A DNA stretch of 47,962 nucleotides from Ideonella sp. A 288 (GCF_002198735.1 NZ_MWLO01000160.1:1-47962); one strand, 5' to 3'; positions 31,887-41,211 are shown, numbered from the stretch's first letter. The notes: generated by a model not told the origin, from the sequence alone. Translations and numbers: made by a program.

Positions 31887-32663
31887 ATGGCCAACGTCTT
31901 TTGCATCGCGAACCAGAAGGGTGGGGTCGGCAAGACCACGACCACGGTCAACCTGGCGGCGGGGCTGGCGCGCGTCGGCCAGCGCGTGCTGGTGGTCGAC
32001 CTCGACCCGCAGGGCAACGCCACGATGGGCTCGGGCATCGACAAGCGGGCGATGCCGCTGTCGGTGTACGACGTGCTGCTCGAATCGGCGTCGATCGCCG
32101 AGTCGCGCCAGCGCTCCACCGCGGGGGGCTACGACGTGCTCGGTGCCAACCGCGAGCTGGCCGGCGCCGAGGTCGAACTGGTCGGGCTGGAGCATCGCAA
32201 CGAGCGCCTGCGCCAGGCCCTGGCCTTGGCGCTGGACGACTACGACTTCGTGCTCATCGACTGCCCGCCGTCGCTGAGCCTGCTCACGCTCAATGGCCTG
32301 TGCAGCGCGCACGGCGTGATCGTGCCGATGCAGTGCGAGTACTTCGCCCTCGAAGGCCTGTCCGACCTGGTCAACACGATCAAGCAGGTGCATGCCAACC
32401 TCAACCGCGAGCTGCAGGTCATCGGTCTGCTGCGCGTCATGTTCGATCCGCGCATCACCCTGCAGCAACAGGTCAGCGACCAGCTCAAGGGCCACTTCGG
32501 CGACAAGGTGTTCCAGGCCGTGATCCCGCGCAACGTGCGCCTGGCCGAGGCGCCCAGCTATGGCCAGCCGGGCGTGGTGTTCGACCCGGCCTCGAAGGGC
32601 GCGCAGGCCTACATCGAGTTCGCGCGCGAACTGGTCGAACGCGTCAAGGCCTTGGGGCGGTGA
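31887..32663 (+). CDS. parA: ParA, chromosome partitioning ATPase
   Basis: The 258-residue protein is a Soj/ParA-type Walker ATPase: deviant Walker A KGGVGKTTT near 10-18, VLVVDLDPQGNATMG (Walker A' Asp) near 33-47, DYDFVLIDCPPSLSLLTLN (Walker B) near 116-134, and PRNVRLAEAPSYGQP near 213-227. It moves ParB-parS complexes on the nucleoid. The N-terminal helix-turn-helix of plasmid ParA is absent, as in chromosomal forms. ATG 31887 is fixed by the family start. The following GNAT gene overlaps its stop. Confidence 0.95.
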   Translation: MANVFCIANQKGGVGKTTTTVNLAAGLARVGQRVLVVDLDPQGNATMGSGIDKRAMPLSVYDVLLESASIAESRQRSTAGGYDVLGANRELAGAEVELVGLEHRNERLRQALALALDDYDFVLIDCPPSLSLLTLNGLCSAHGVIVPMQCEYFALEGLSDLVNTIKQVHANLNRELQVIGLLRVMFDPRITLQQQVSDQLKGHFGDKVFQAVIPRNVRLAEAPSYGQPGVVFDPASKGAQAYIEFARELVERVKALGR

Positions 32664-33442
32664 ACCGCATGGGCCTGCCGGCCACCCTGCTGTCGCGCAT
32701 CGAGGATGCCGGCATCAACGCGTCGGCGCCTCCGCAGCAGCGTTGGCTCGATGGGTGGCTGGTGCGGTTTTCACCCGGCAAGGCCAAGCGGGCGCGCTGC
32801 ATCCAGGCCGTGGCGGATGGCCGACTGCCGATCGACGTGCGCTTCGAGGCCTGCGAGGCAATCTACCGCGAGGCCGGCCTGCCGGTGTTCGTCCGCGTCA
32901 CGCCGTTCAGCCTGCCCCAGGGGCTGGACGACTGGCTGGCCCGCCGTGGCCACCATGCGGTCGACGACACCCGGGTGATGGTCGCCACGCGCCTGCCCGA
33001 GCGTGCCGAGGCATTGCCCGACGGCCTCGAACTGCGCCGCCTCGACCACGCGGCGTTTGCCGAGCAGGTGGGTGCGTTGCGCGACTCCCCGATGATTCAG
33101 CGCCGCGCGCATGCCGAGCGGCTGCAAGGCTCGCCGGTGCCCTACCAGGGCTGGGTGCTGCAGCGCCGCGACGACGGTGCGGTGGCCGCCTGCGGCCAGA
33201 TGGCCACCGAGGGCGACCTGGTCGGGATCTACGATGTCTTCACCCGGCCGGACCAGCGTGGCCAGGGCCTGGCCCGGCGCCTGTGCAGCGCCTTGCTGGC
33301 CCAGGCGGCGGCCGCCGGTGCGCGGGTGTCTTATTTGCAGGTGGACGCGGTCAACGCGCCGGCGCGGGCGATCTACTGGGGCCTGGGCTTCGACGACGCC
33401 TACGCCTACCACTACCGGTCGCCACAGGCCGACGCGCACTGA
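32660..33442 (+). CDS. GNAT-family N-acetyltransferase between parA and parB
   Basis: The product (260 residues from GTG 32660, 257 from ATG 32669) has a GNAT domain in its C-terminal half: GIYDVFTRPDQRGQGLARRLCSALL (motif A, acetyl-CoA loop) followed by YLQVDAVNAPARAIYWGLGFDDAY (motif B). The N-terminal half (WLDGWLVRFSPGKAKRARCIQA) looks like a second, degenerate GNAT unit, as in two-domain GNATs. GTG overlaps the parA stop (GTGA), implying coupling. The acceptor is unknown; a Par role is possible only by position. Confidence 0.82.
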   Translation: MNRMGLPATLLSRIEDAGINASAPPQQRWLDGWLVRFSPGKAKRARCIQAVADGRLPIDVRFEACEAIYREAGLPVFVRVTPFSLPQGLDDWLARRGHHAVDDTRVMVATRLPERAEALPDGLELRRLDHAAFAEQVGALRDSPMIQRRAHAERLQGSPVPYQGWVLQRRDDGAVAACGQMATEGDLVGIYDVFTRPDQRGQGLARRLCSALLAQAAAAGARVSYLQVDAVNAPARAIYWGLGFDDAYAYHYRSPQADAH

Positions 33443-33504
33443 CGATCAATGGCGCGGCAGCGCCATCCACCGGCGGGCCCGACCAGCGCCGGGCCGCAGA
33501 ACCG

Positions 33505-34446
33505 CTACAGCCCCAGCGCCTCGTCCACGCCCAGGTGCACGTTCATCGACTGCACCGCCGCGCCGCTGGCGCCCTTGCCCAGATTGTCCAGCCGCGACAT
33601 CAGCAGCGCCTGGCGGTCGTTGGCGAAGACGAAGAGGTCGCAGCGGTTGGTGTCGTTGCAGGCCTGAACGTCGAAGAAGCCGTCTTCCAGCGTGGCCGGA
33701 TCGGACAGCGGCATGACGCGGATGAAGGGTTCGCCGGCATAGTGCGCCGCCAGCGCCCGCTGCAGGGCAGCGCCGTCGGTGCCGGGCGCCAGCTGCGAGA
33801 AATGCAAGGGCACACTCACCGCCAAACCCTTGTAGAAGCTGGCGACGATCGGCTGGAACACGGGCGCCGACTGCAGCCCCGTGTGGTTCATCATCTCGGG
33901 GATGTGCTTGTGCGCCAGCGTCAGCCCGTAGGGCCGGGGTGATTCCAGCCGTGCGTCGCCGCCCGCCTGGTACTGCTCGATCATCTTCTTGCCGCCACCG
34001 GAGTAGCCGGTGATGGAGGTGGCCGACACCGGCAGGCCGGCCGGCACCAGCCCGGCGTCGACCAGCGGGCGCAGCAGCAGGATGAAGGCGCTGGCGTGGC
34101 AGCCCGGGTTGGCGATGCGCTTGCTGGCGCGGATCTTCTCGCGCTGGCCGGGCGCCAGTTCGGGCAGGCCGAAGGCCCAGTCGGCCGAGGTGCGGTGGGC
34201 CGTGCTGGCGTCGATCAGGCAGGTGCGCGGGTTGGTCACCAGCGCAGCGGCCTCACGCGCGGCGGCGTCGGGCAGGCACAGGAAGGCCACGTCGGCGGCG
34301 TTGAGCAGGCGCGCCCGCTCGGCGCTGTCCTTGCGGCGGTCGGCGTCGATGCGCAGCACCTCGATGTCGCTGCGGCGGGCCAACATCTCGTGGATGCGGA
34401 GTCCGGTGGTGCCTTCCTGGCCGTCGACGAAGATGCGGTAGCTCAT
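33505..34446 (-). CDS. argC: ArgC, N-acetyl-gamma-glutamyl-phosphate reductase (type 2)
   Basis: ArgC reduces N-acetylglutamyl phosphate to the semialdehyde with NADPH in arginine synthesis. The 313-residue length fits the short type 2 form. Visible features: dinucleotide site [13 protein letters not shown] near 6-18, the catalytic Cys116 in [24 protein letters not shown] near 144-159 and a His in LAHKHIPEM. It is on the opposite strand to its neighbours, so it splits the parA-GNAT and hydrolase-parB stretch. Its 53-base divergent gap to the hydrolase gene is short for two promoters. Confidence 0.93.
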   Translation of the reverse strand: MSYRIFVDGQEGTTGLRIHEMLARRSDIEVLRIDADRRKDSAERARLLNAADVAFLCLPDAAAREAAALVTNPRTCLIDASTAHRTSADWAFGLPELAPGQREKIRASKRIANPGCHASAFILLLRPLVDAGLVPAGLPVSATSITGYSGGGKKMIEQYQAGGDARLESPRPYGLTLAHKHIPEMMNHTGLQSAPVFQPIVASFYKGLAVSVPLHFSQLAPGTDGAALQRALAAHYAGEPFIRVMPLSDPATLEDGFFDVQACNDTNRCDLFVFANDRQALLMSRLDNLGKGASGAAVQSMNVHLGVDEALGL

Positions 34447-34499
34447 GAGGGGGGCCTGATCGTTACGATGCGAGAAGGCCCAGAGGATAAGGCAGGACG

Positions 34500-35048
34500 A
34501 TGACCGACACACGATGGCTGCTGTTGCCGGGCTGGCTCGATTCCGGCCCCGACCACTGGCAGTCGCGCTGGGAGCGCCTGCACGGCTGGCAGCGCGTGGT
34601 GCAGGACGACTGGCAGTGGCCCCGCCGCGGCGACTGGATGGCGCGGCTGGAAGACACGCTGCTGCAGGACGAGCGCCCTGCGGTGCTGCTGGCCCACAGC
34701 CTGGGGTGCCACCTGGTGGCGGCCTGGGCGGCGCACAGCAGCCACACGCGCCGGGTCGTCGGTGCGCTGCTGGTGGCCCCGCCCGACACCGAGCGTGCCG
34801 ACATGCCGCCGCAGTTGTTCAACTGGCGGCCCATGGTGCGACAGCCGCTGCCATTCACGGCGCGGGTGGTCCACAGCAGCGACGACCCGTTCTGCCATCC
34901 CGACACGGGGCGCGCGCTGGCGGCCGCCTGGCGGGCCGCGGTCACCGACCTCGGCCCGCGAGGGCACGTCAACGCCGAATCGGGCCTGGGCGACTGGCCC
35001 GAGGGCGAGGCCCTCGCGCGCGCATTGGCGGCGCCGCCCGGCGGCTGA
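34500..35048 (+). CDS. RBBP9/YdeN family alpha/beta hydrolase
   Basis: The 182-residue hydrolase belongs to the RBBP9/YdeN group (PF06821). It opens [18 protein letters not shown], the family's G-W-x-x-S/G-P-D-H-W signature, then has the nucleophile Ser67 in [10 protein letters not shown], an acid in [10 protein letters not shown] near 122-131 and the base in [13 protein letters not shown] near 154-166. It is probably a serine hydrolase of unknown substrate. It lies 22 bases before parB and is probably co-transcribed with it. Confidence 0.88.
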   Translation: MTDTRWLLLPGWLDSGPDHWQSRWERLHGWQRVVQDDWQWPRRGDWMARLEDTLLQDERPAVLLAHSLGCHLVAAWAAHSSHTRRVVGALLVAPPDTERADMPPQLFNWRPMVRQPLPFTARVVHSSDDPFCHPDTGRALAAAWRAAVTDLGPRGHVNAESGLGDWPEGEALARALAAPPGG

Positions 35049-35070
35049 TCGTCGGCGAGAATCGCCCCCC

Positions 35071-35964
35071 ATGGTCACCAAGAAACCCAAGGGCCTCGGC
35101 CTCGGCCTCGAAGCCCTGCTGGGCCCCAAGGTCAGCGATGCGGCGCCGGTCGATGCCTCGCGCCCCAGCAGCCTCAAGCTCGGCCAGTTGCGCCCCGGCA
35201 AGTACCAGCCGCGCACCCGCATGGACGAGGGCTCGCTGTACGAACTGGCCGAGAGTATCAAGAGCCAGGGCGTGATGCAGCCGATCCTGGTGCGCCCGGT
35301 GGGGGCCAGTGGCTACGAGATCATCGCGGGCGAGCGGCGCTTCCGTGCCGCCAAGCTGGCCGGGCTCGACGAGGTGCCGGTGCTCGTGCGGGACGTGCCC
35401 GACGAGGCCGCCGCCGTGATGGCGCTGATCGAGAACATCCAGCGCGAAGACCTGAACCCGCTCGAGGAAGCCCAGGGCCTGCAGCGCCTGATCACCGAAT
35501 TCAAGCTCACGCACGAGCAGGCCGCGCAGGCCGTGGGCCGCTCGCGCAGCGCCGCCAGCAACCTGCTGCGGCTGCTCAACCTCACGCCGCCGGTGCAGCA
35601 GATGCTGGTGGCCGGCGACCTGGACATGGGCCATGCCCGCGCGCTGCTGGCGCTCGAATCTGCGCAGCAGGTGCTGTGCGCCAACGAGATCGCCGCCAAG
35701 AAGCTGTCGGTGCGCGAGGCCGAGAAGCTGGTGACGCGCGCGCAGGGCAACGGCCGGCAGGCGCCGCTGCTGCGCGTCAAGAAGGACAAGTCGCGCGACA
35801 TCGTGCGCCTCGAGGAACAGCTCGCCGATGCGCTGACCGCCCAGGTCGAGATCCGCATCCACCGCAAGACCAAGCGCGGCGAGCAGGGCGAGGTCGCCAT
35901 TGCCTTCGGCTCGCTCGACGAGCTGAACGGCCTGCTCGACAAGCTCGGCATCACCGAGCGCTGA
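35071..35964 (+). CDS. parB: ParB, chromosome partitioning CTPase
   Basis: ParB binds parS, loads as a CTP-gated clamp and spreads. The 297-residue protein has the N-terminal ParA-activating segment (KKPKGLGLGLEALLG near 4-18), a CTP-binding domain with GERRFR at 87-92 and ENIQRED near 121-127, a helix-turn-helix (THEQAAQAVGRSRSAASNLLRL near 147-168) and a C-terminal dimer domain. All ParB-CTPase motifs are present, so it should act on the two parS sites found in mnmG and rsmG. parB is separated from parA by 2.4 kb with argC on the other strand. Confidence 0.95.
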   Translation: MVTKKPKGLGLGLEALLGPKVSDAAPVDASRPSSLKLGQLRPGKYQPRTRMDEGSLYELAESIKSQGVMQPILVRPVGASGYEIIAGERRFRAAKLAGLDEVPVLVRDVPDEAAAVMALIENIQREDLNPLEEAQGLQRLITEFKLTHEQAAQAVGRSRSAASNLLRLLNLTPPVQQMLVAGDLDMGHARALLALESAQQVLCANEIAAKKLSVREAEKLVTRAQGNGRQAPLLRVKKDKSRDIVRLEEQLADALTAQVEIRIHRKTKRGEQGEVAIAFGSLDELNGLLDKLGITER

Positions 35965-36079
35965 CCGGCCTGCGCTGCCGCCCTGCGGCAGCCCCCTCGA
36001 TCGCGGGGGCGGCGCGTGGAGGCCGTCCACACACCGCGTCAGGCCTTGCACTCCATCGAGGCGCACTATGTATTCAATT

Positions 36080-36096
36080 TGCGTGACACTGGTGCA
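36080..36096 (+). promoter_or_regulatory. NtrC-like enhancer site before prkA
   Basis: TGCGTGACACTGGTGCA matches the NtrC consensus TGCACYA-N3-TGGTGCA in its outer three bases, the central A and the full right half-site. It lies about 60 bases upstream of the sigma-54 element, a standard enhancer distance. The left half is imperfect. Confidence 0.4.
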
Positions 36097-36157
36097 TGCC
36101 TGTCAACGCAATGTCAGGCCCGACACGTTGTTGCCTCATGAGGGTGCGTGTATCGAC

Positions 36158-36173
36158 TGGCCCGGCGCTTGCT
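36158..36173 (+). promoter_or_regulatory. Sigma-54 (RpoN) promoter of the prkA operon
   Basis: TGGCCCGGCGCTTGCT matches the consensus TGGCACG-N4-TTGCW with one difference (C for A at the fifth base) and exact GG-to-GC spacing. Transcription would begin near 36184, giving a leader of about 210 bases. The 432-base gap 35965-36396 otherwise holds only a low-quality open frame near 36068, which I do not accept as a gene. Confidence 0.72.
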
Positions 36174-36290
36174 CAGTTGTCGGTGAAATGCGCCGGATTG
36201 CCGCCATTGCTCAATCGATCGACACTGCCTCCTTCCAACGAAGCTCACGCTGCCTGATCATCGCCAAGAACTCCAGATGACCGGAAAGCT

Positions 36291-36329
36291 CTGATGGAGC
36301 CCGGGTCCGTACAGCCGGGACTCCATCAG
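36291..36329 (+). promoter_or_regulatory. Long hairpin in the prkA leader
   Basis: CTGATGGAG plus CCCGG pair with CCGGG plus CTCCATCAG, 14 base pairs with one bulged A, around a 10-base loop. It ends 67 bases before the prkA ATG, has no T-run, and would stand in the 5' leader made from the sigma-54 promoter. Confidence 0.65.
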
Positions 36330-36396
36330 AACTTCCCCAAGACACCGTCGCCGCACCCGCGGGCTGTCGGTGTCGTGTCCGCCTCAGGAGGTCCGA

Positions 36397-38319
36397 ATGG
36401 ACGTGATCACGAGCTTCGCCGCACGCTACGAGCGCACCCGCGAAGAGGAAATTTCGCTCGAGGACTACCTCGCCGAGTGCAAGCGCAACCCGCTGGCCTA
36501 TGCCACCGCCGCCGAGCGCATGCTCAAGGCGATCGGCGAACCCCAGATGGTGGACACGCGCAACGATCCGCGCATGTCGCGCATCTTCGCCAACAAGGTC
36601 ATCAAGATCTACCCGGCCTTCGCCGAGTTCTACGGCATGGAAGACGCCATCGAGCAGGTGGTGTCCTACTTCCGGCATGCGGCTCAGGGCCTGGAAGAAA
36701 AGAAGCAGATCCTCTACCTGCTGGGCCCGGTGGGCGGTGGCAAGAGCTCCATCGCCGAGCGGCTGAAGTCGCTGATGCAGGACGTGCCGTTCTACGCCAT
36801 CAAGGGCTCGCCGGTGAACGAGTCGCCGCTCGGGCTGTTCGACCTCATCGAGGACGGCCCGATCCTCGAAAGCGAGTACGGCATCCCGCGCCGCTACCTC
36901 AACCGCATCCTCAGCCCCTGGGCGGTGAAGCGGCTCGAGGAGTACGGGGGCGACATCCGCAAGTTCAAGGTCGTCAAGCGCCACCCCAGCGTGCTCAAGC
37001 AGGTGGGCATCGCCAAGACCGAGCCGGGTGACGAGAACAACCAGGACATCAGCTCGCTGGTCGGCAAGGTCGACATCCGCAAGCTCGAGACCTACGCCCA
37101 GGACGACCCGGACGCCTACAGCTTCTCCGGTGGCCTGTGCCTGGCCAACCAGGGCCTGCTCGAGTTCGTCGAGATGTTCAAGGCGCCGATCAAGGTGCTC
37201 CACCCGCTGCTCACCGCCACGCAGGAAGGCAACTTCAAGGGCACCGAAGGCTTCGGCGCCATCCCCTTCGACGGTGTCGTGCTCGCGCACAGCAACGAGA
37301 GCGAGTGGAAGGCCTTCCGCAACAACAAGAACAACGAGGCCTTCCTCGACCGCATCTACATCGTCAAGGTGCCTTACTGCCTTCGCGTGAGCGAAGAGAT
37401 CAAGATCTACGAGAAGCTGATCAACGGCAGCTCGCTGGCGCAGGCCAAGTGCGCCCCCGGCACGCTGAAGATGATGAGCCAGTTCGCCATCCTGACGCGC
37501 CTGAAGGAGCCCGAGAACTCGTCGCTGTTCAGCAAGATGCAGGTCTACGACGGCGAGAGCCTGAAGGACACCGACCCGCGCGCCAAGAGCTACCAGGAGT
37601 ACCGCGACTACGCCGGCGTCGACGAGGGCATGAGCGGCATCTCCACGCGCTTTGCCTACAAGATCCTCAGCAAGGTCTTCAACTTCGACAGCCAGGAGGT
37701 GGCCGCCAACCCGGTGCACCTGATGTACGTGCTCGAGCAGCAGATCGAGCGCGAGCAGTTCGCGCAGGATCTCGAGCAGAAGTACGTCGGCTACATCAAG
37801 GAGCAGCTCGCGCCGCGCTATGCCGAGTTCATCGGCAAGGAAATCCAGACTGCGTACCTCGAAAGTTATTCCGAGTACGGGCAGAACATCTTCGACCGTT
37901 ACGTCACCTACGCCGACTACTGGATCCAGGACCAGGAGTACCGCGACACCGACACGGGCGAGGTCTTCGACCGCGGTGCCCTCAACGCCGAGCTCGAGAA
38001 GATCGAGAAGCCGGCCGGCATCGCCAACCCGAAGGACTTCCGCAACGAGATCGTCAACTTCGTGCTGCGGGCGCGCGCCAACAACCAGGGCAACAACCCG
38101 GTCTGGACGAGCTACGAGAAGCTGCGCACGGTGATCGAGAAGAAGATGTTCTCGAACACCGAGGAACTGCTGCCGGTGATCAGCTTCAATGCCAAGGCCA
38201 GCGCCGACGAGGCCAAGAAGCACGAGGACTTCGTCGCCCGCATGGTGGCCAAGGGCTACACGTCCAAGCAGGTGCGCCTGCTGTGCGAGTGGTACCTGCG
38301 CGTGCGCAAGTCCAGTTGA
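36397..38319 (+). CDS. prkA: PrkA (YeaG) serine protein kinase
   Basis: PrkA is a AAA+ ATPase-type protein kinase/unfoldase-like protein induced in starvation. The 640-residue protein has an N-terminal helical part, Walker A GPVGGGKSS at 110-118, PVNESPLGLFDLIE near 137-150, GAIPFDGVVLAHSNESEW as the sensor region near 287-304, and a C-terminal domain with two acidic helical blocks. AGGAGG lies seven bases before ATG. It heads prkA-yeaH-spoVR, and the region before it carries a sigma-54 promoter, as described for yeaGH in Escherichia coli. Its substrates are unknown. Confidence 0.95.
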   Translation: MDVITSFAARYERTREEEISLEDYLAECKRNPLAYATAAERMLKAIGEPQMVDTRNDPRMSRIFANKVIKIYPAFAEFYGMEDAIEQVVSYFRHAAQGLEEKKQILYLLGPVGGGKSSIAERLKSLMQDVPFYAIKGSPVNESPLGLFDLIEDGPILESEYGIPRRYLNRILSPWAVKRLEEYGGDIRKFKVVKRHPSVLKQVGIAKTEPGDENNQDISSLVGKVDIRKLETYAQDDPDAYSFSGGLCLANQGLLEFVEMFKAPIKVLHPLLTATQEGNFKGTEGFGAIPFDGVVLAHSNESEWKAFRNNKNNEAFLDRIYIVKVPYCLRVSEEIKIYEKLINGSSLAQAKCAPGTLKMMSQFAILTRLKEPENSSLFSKMQVYDGESLKDTDPRAKSYQEYRDYAGVDEGMSGISTRFAYKILSKVFNFDSQEVAANPVHLMYVLEQQIEREQFAQDLEQKYVGYIKEQLAPRYAEFIGKEIQTAYLESYSEYGQNIFDRYVTYADYWIQDQEYRDTDTGEVFDRGALNAELEKIEKPAGIANPKDFRNEIVNFVLRARANNQGNNPVWTSYEKLRTVIEKKMFSNTEELLPVISFNAKASADEAKKHEDFVARMVAKGYTSKQVRLLCEWYLRVRKSS

Positions 38320-38351
38320 GCCAGGGGCACCCGATCATTCCAAGGACCGTC

Positions 38352-39644
38352 ATGCTGCAGCAGATCATCGATCGCAGGTTGGCCGGCAAGAACAAGTCGA
38401 TCGGCAACCGCGAGCGCTTCCTGCGGCGCTACAAGGACCAGATCCGCGAGGCGGTCAAGCGCGCGGTCGACGGTCGCGGCATCCGCGACCTCGAGCGCGG
38501 CGAGGAAGTGCGCATCCCCAAGAAGGACCTGTCCGAGCCGGTGTTCCACCATGGCCAGGGCGGCGTGCGCGACATCGTGCACCCGGGCAACAAGCAGTAC
38601 ATCCGCGGCGACCGCATCGAGCGGCCCAAGGGCGGGCAGGGCGGCGGCGCGGGCAAGGGGCAGGCCAGCGATTCGGGCGACGGCGAGGACGACTTCACCT
38701 TTGCGCTCAGCAAGGAAGAGTTCATGCAGGTCTTCTTCGAGGACCTGGCGCTGCCTCACCTGGTGCGCACCCAACTGGCCGAGACACCGGAGTACAAGAC
38801 CCACCGCGCCGGCTACTCCAGCGATGGCACGCCCAACAACCTGCACGTGGTGCGCTCGCTGCGCGGCGCCATCGGCCGGCGCATCGCCATCGGCTCGATC
38901 TCCCGGCGCGAACTGCACGAGCTGGAAGAACGCCTGCTCGAACTGCAGCGTGCCGCCACCCGCGGCGACGTGGCCGCCGAACTCGAGATCCCGGGCATCA
39001 AGCTGCAGATCGAGGCCTTGCGCGCCCGCGTGTCCCGCATCCCCTTCCTCGACCCGATCGACCTGCGCTACCGCAGCCGCGTGCGCGTGCCGGTGCCCAC
39101 CAGCAAGGCTGTGATGTTCTGCCTGATGGACGTGTCGGGCTCGATGGACGAATCGCGCAAGGAACTGTCCAAGCGCTTCTTCATCCTGCTGTACCTGTTC
39201 CTCACCCGGCACTACGAGAAGATCGACATCGTCTTCATCCGCCACCACACCCAGGCCCAGGAGGTGGACGAGGAAAACTTCTTCCATGCCCGCGAGACCG
39301 GCGGTACCGTGGTGTCGAGCGCCCTGGTGCTGATGGAAGAGATCATCCGCGCCCGCTACTCGCCCACCGAATGGAACATCTACGGCGCGCAGGCCAGCGA
39401 CGGCGACAACTGGCACCACGACAGCGGCCGCTGCCGCGAGCTGTTGAGCGAGAAGATCCTGCCGCTGTGCCGATACTTCGCCTACGTGCAGGTGGCCGAG
39501 GAAGAGCAGAACCTGTGGGAAGAGTACGCCCAGCTGACCGAGGTGCACCGCCACTTCGCGATGCGCAAGGCCACCGAGGCCTCGCAGATCTACCCGGTGT
39601 TCCGCGACCTCTTCAAGAAGGAGGGCGCCGCCGCGGCGGCATGA
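38352..39644 (+). CDS. yeaH: YeaH/YhbH family DUF444 protein with von Willebrand A-like fold
   Basis: The 430-residue protein opens MLQQIIDRRLAGKNKSIGNR and matches DUF444 along its length. FCLMDVSGSMDES near 256-268 is a metal-dependent adhesion site (D-x-S-x-S) of a von Willebrand A domain. A Gly-rich linker lies near 100-115 (GGQGGGAGKGQA). YeaH works with PrkA in a kinase/adaptor pair in nutrient stress. AAGGA lies seven bases before ATG, 32 bases after prkA. The gene ends one base before spoVR. The role as a PrkA partner is known for the family and is inferred here. Confidence 0.93.
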   Translation: MLQQIIDRRLAGKNKSIGNRERFLRRYKDQIREAVKRAVDGRGIRDLERGEEVRIPKKDLSEPVFHHGQGGVRDIVHPGNKQYIRGDRIERPKGGQGGGAGKGQASDSGDGEDDFTFALSKEEFMQVFFEDLALPHLVRTQLAETPEYKTHRAGYSSDGTPNNLHVVRSLRGAIGRRIAIGSISRRELHELEERLLELQRAATRGDVAAELEIPGIKLQIEALRARVSRIPFLDPIDLRYRSRVRVPVPTSKAVMFCLMDVSGSMDESRKELSKRFFILLYLFLTRHYEKIDIVFIRHHTQAQEVDEENFFHARETGGTVVSSALVLMEEIIRARYSPTEWNIYGAQASDGDNWHHDSGRCRELLSEKILPLCRYFAYVQVAEEEQNLWEEYAQLTEVHRHFAMRKATEASQIYPVFRDLFKKEGAAAAA

Positions 39645-39645
39645 C

Positions 39646-41211
39646 ATGGCCGCCGACATCGACCCCCTCGCCGCCAAGCCCCTGAACGGCCCGATCCCGG
39701 GCGCGCACGCCACCGAGCGCCTGCCCGGCCCGAGCGACTGGACCTTCGAGCTGATCGAGCGCTACCACGCCGTGATCCGCAAGACGGCCCAGCGCTTCGG
39801 CCTGGACACCTACCCGAACCAGCTCGAGATCATCACCGCCGAGCAGATGATGGACGCCTACGCCAGCGTGGGCATGCCGGTGAACTACCGCCACTGGAGC
39901 TACGGCAAGGAGTTCATCTCCACCGAGAAGAACTACAAGCGTGGCGCCATGGGCCTGGCCTACGAGATCGTCATCAACAGCAACCCCTGCATCAGCTACC
40001 TGATGGAGGAGAACACGATGGCGATGCAGGCGCTCGTCATCGCCCATGCGGCCTACGGCCACAACAGCTTCTTCAAGGGCAACTACCTGTTCCGCATGTG
40101 GACCGACGCGTCGTCGATCATCGACTACCTGGTCTATGCCAAGAACTACGTGGCCGACTGCGAAGAGCGCCACGGACTGCAGGCGGTGGAAGAGTTCCTC
40201 GATTCCTGCCACGCGCTGCAGAACCATGGCGTCGACCGCTACCGCCGGCCCAGCCGCAAGTCGCTGGCGCAAGAGCTGGCCGAGGCGCGCGACCGAGAGC
40301 ATCACGCCCAGCAGCAGATCAACGACCTCTGGCGCACCCTGCCCAAGCGCGTCGAGAAGGCCGACGGGCCGGCCGAGGTGCGGCGCTTTCCCGACGAGCC
40401 GCAGGAGAACCTGCTGTACTTCGTCGAGAAGAACGCGCCGCTGCTCGAGCCCTGGCAGCGTGAGCTGGTGCGCATCGTGCGCAAGGTGGCGCAGTACTTC
40501 TACCCGCAGCGCCAGACGCAGGTGATGAACGAAGGCTGGGCCACCTTCTGGCACCACCGCCTGCTCAACACCATGTACGACGAGGGCTGGCTCACCGACG
40601 GCGTGATGATCGAGTGGCTCAAGTCGCACACCAACGTGGTCTACCAGCCGCTGGTGGGCGAGCGCGGCTACTCGGGTCTGAACCCCTACGCGCTCGGCTT
40701 TGCGATGTACACCGACCTGAAGCGCATCTGCGAGAAGCCCACCGACGAAGACCGCCACTGGTTCCCCGACATCGCCGGCACGCCTTGGGTGCCCGCGCTC
40801 GACGCGGCGATGCGCAACTACAAGGACGAGAGCTTCATCGGCCAGTTCCTCAGCCCCAAGCTGATGCGCGACTTCCGCCTCTTCGCGATCACCGACGACG
40901 AGAAGCAGAGCGAGCTCGAGGTCAGCGCCATCCACGACGAGTCGGGCTACAAGCGCGTGCGCGAGGCGCTGTCACACCAGTACGACCTGGGTTCGCGCGA
41001 ACCCAACATCCAGGTCTGGAACGTCAACCTGCGCGGCGATCGGTCACTCACCCTGCGCCACTTCCAGCACAACGACCGCCCGCTCGATGTCGGTGCCCAG
41101 GAGGTGCTGAAGCACGTGGCGCGGCTGTGGGGCTTCGGCGTGCACCTCGAAAGCACCAACGCCCGCGGCGACGTGACGAACCGCTGGTCGGTGGTGGCGC
41201 CGGCGCACTGA
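39646..41211 (+). CDS. ycgB: SpoVR family protein (YcgB)
   Basis: The 521-residue protein matches the whole SpoVR family: DWTFELIERYHAVIRKTAQ near 23-41, NYRHWSYGKEFISTEKNYKRGAMGLAYEIVIN near 79-110 and MNEGWATFWHHRLLNTMYDEG near 293-313. The name comes from a Bacillus spore-cortex gene. Non-sporulating bacteria keep it with prkA-yeaH in a stress operon. The histidines in the FWHHRL stretch may bind metal. It starts one base after the yeaH stop, so coupling is likely. Confidence 0.93.
   Translation: MAADIDPLAAKPLNGPIPGAHATERLPGPSDWTFELIERYHAVIRKTAQRFGLDTYPNQLEIITAEQMMDAYASVGMPVNYRHWSYGKEFISTEKNYKRGAMGLAYEIVINSNPCISYLMEENTMAMQALVIAHAAYGHNSFFKGNYLFRMWTDASSIIDYLVYAKNYVADCEERHGLQAVEEFLDSCHALQNHGVDRYRRPSRKSLAQELAEARDREHHAQQQINDLWRTLPKRVEKADGPAEVRRFPDEPQENLLYFVEKNAPLLEPWQRELVRIVRKVAQYFYPQRQTQVMNEGWATFWHHRLLNTMYDEGWLTDGVMIEWLKSHTNVVYQPLVGERGYSGLNPYALGFAMYTDLKRICEKPTDEDRHWFPDIAGTPWVPALDAAMRNYKDESFIGQFLSPKLMRDFRLFAITDDEKQSELEVSAIHDESGYKRVREALSHQYDLGSREPNIQVWNVNLRGDRSLTLRHFQHNDRPLDVGAQEVLKHVARLWGFGVHLESTNARGDVTNRWSVVAPAH

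Noticed and set aside
36068-36280. 70-codon frame in the prkA control region
   Set aside because: It overlaps the sigma-54 promoter and NtrC-like site, has no ribosome-binding site, and is rich in His/Cys/Arg in a way common for chance frames.
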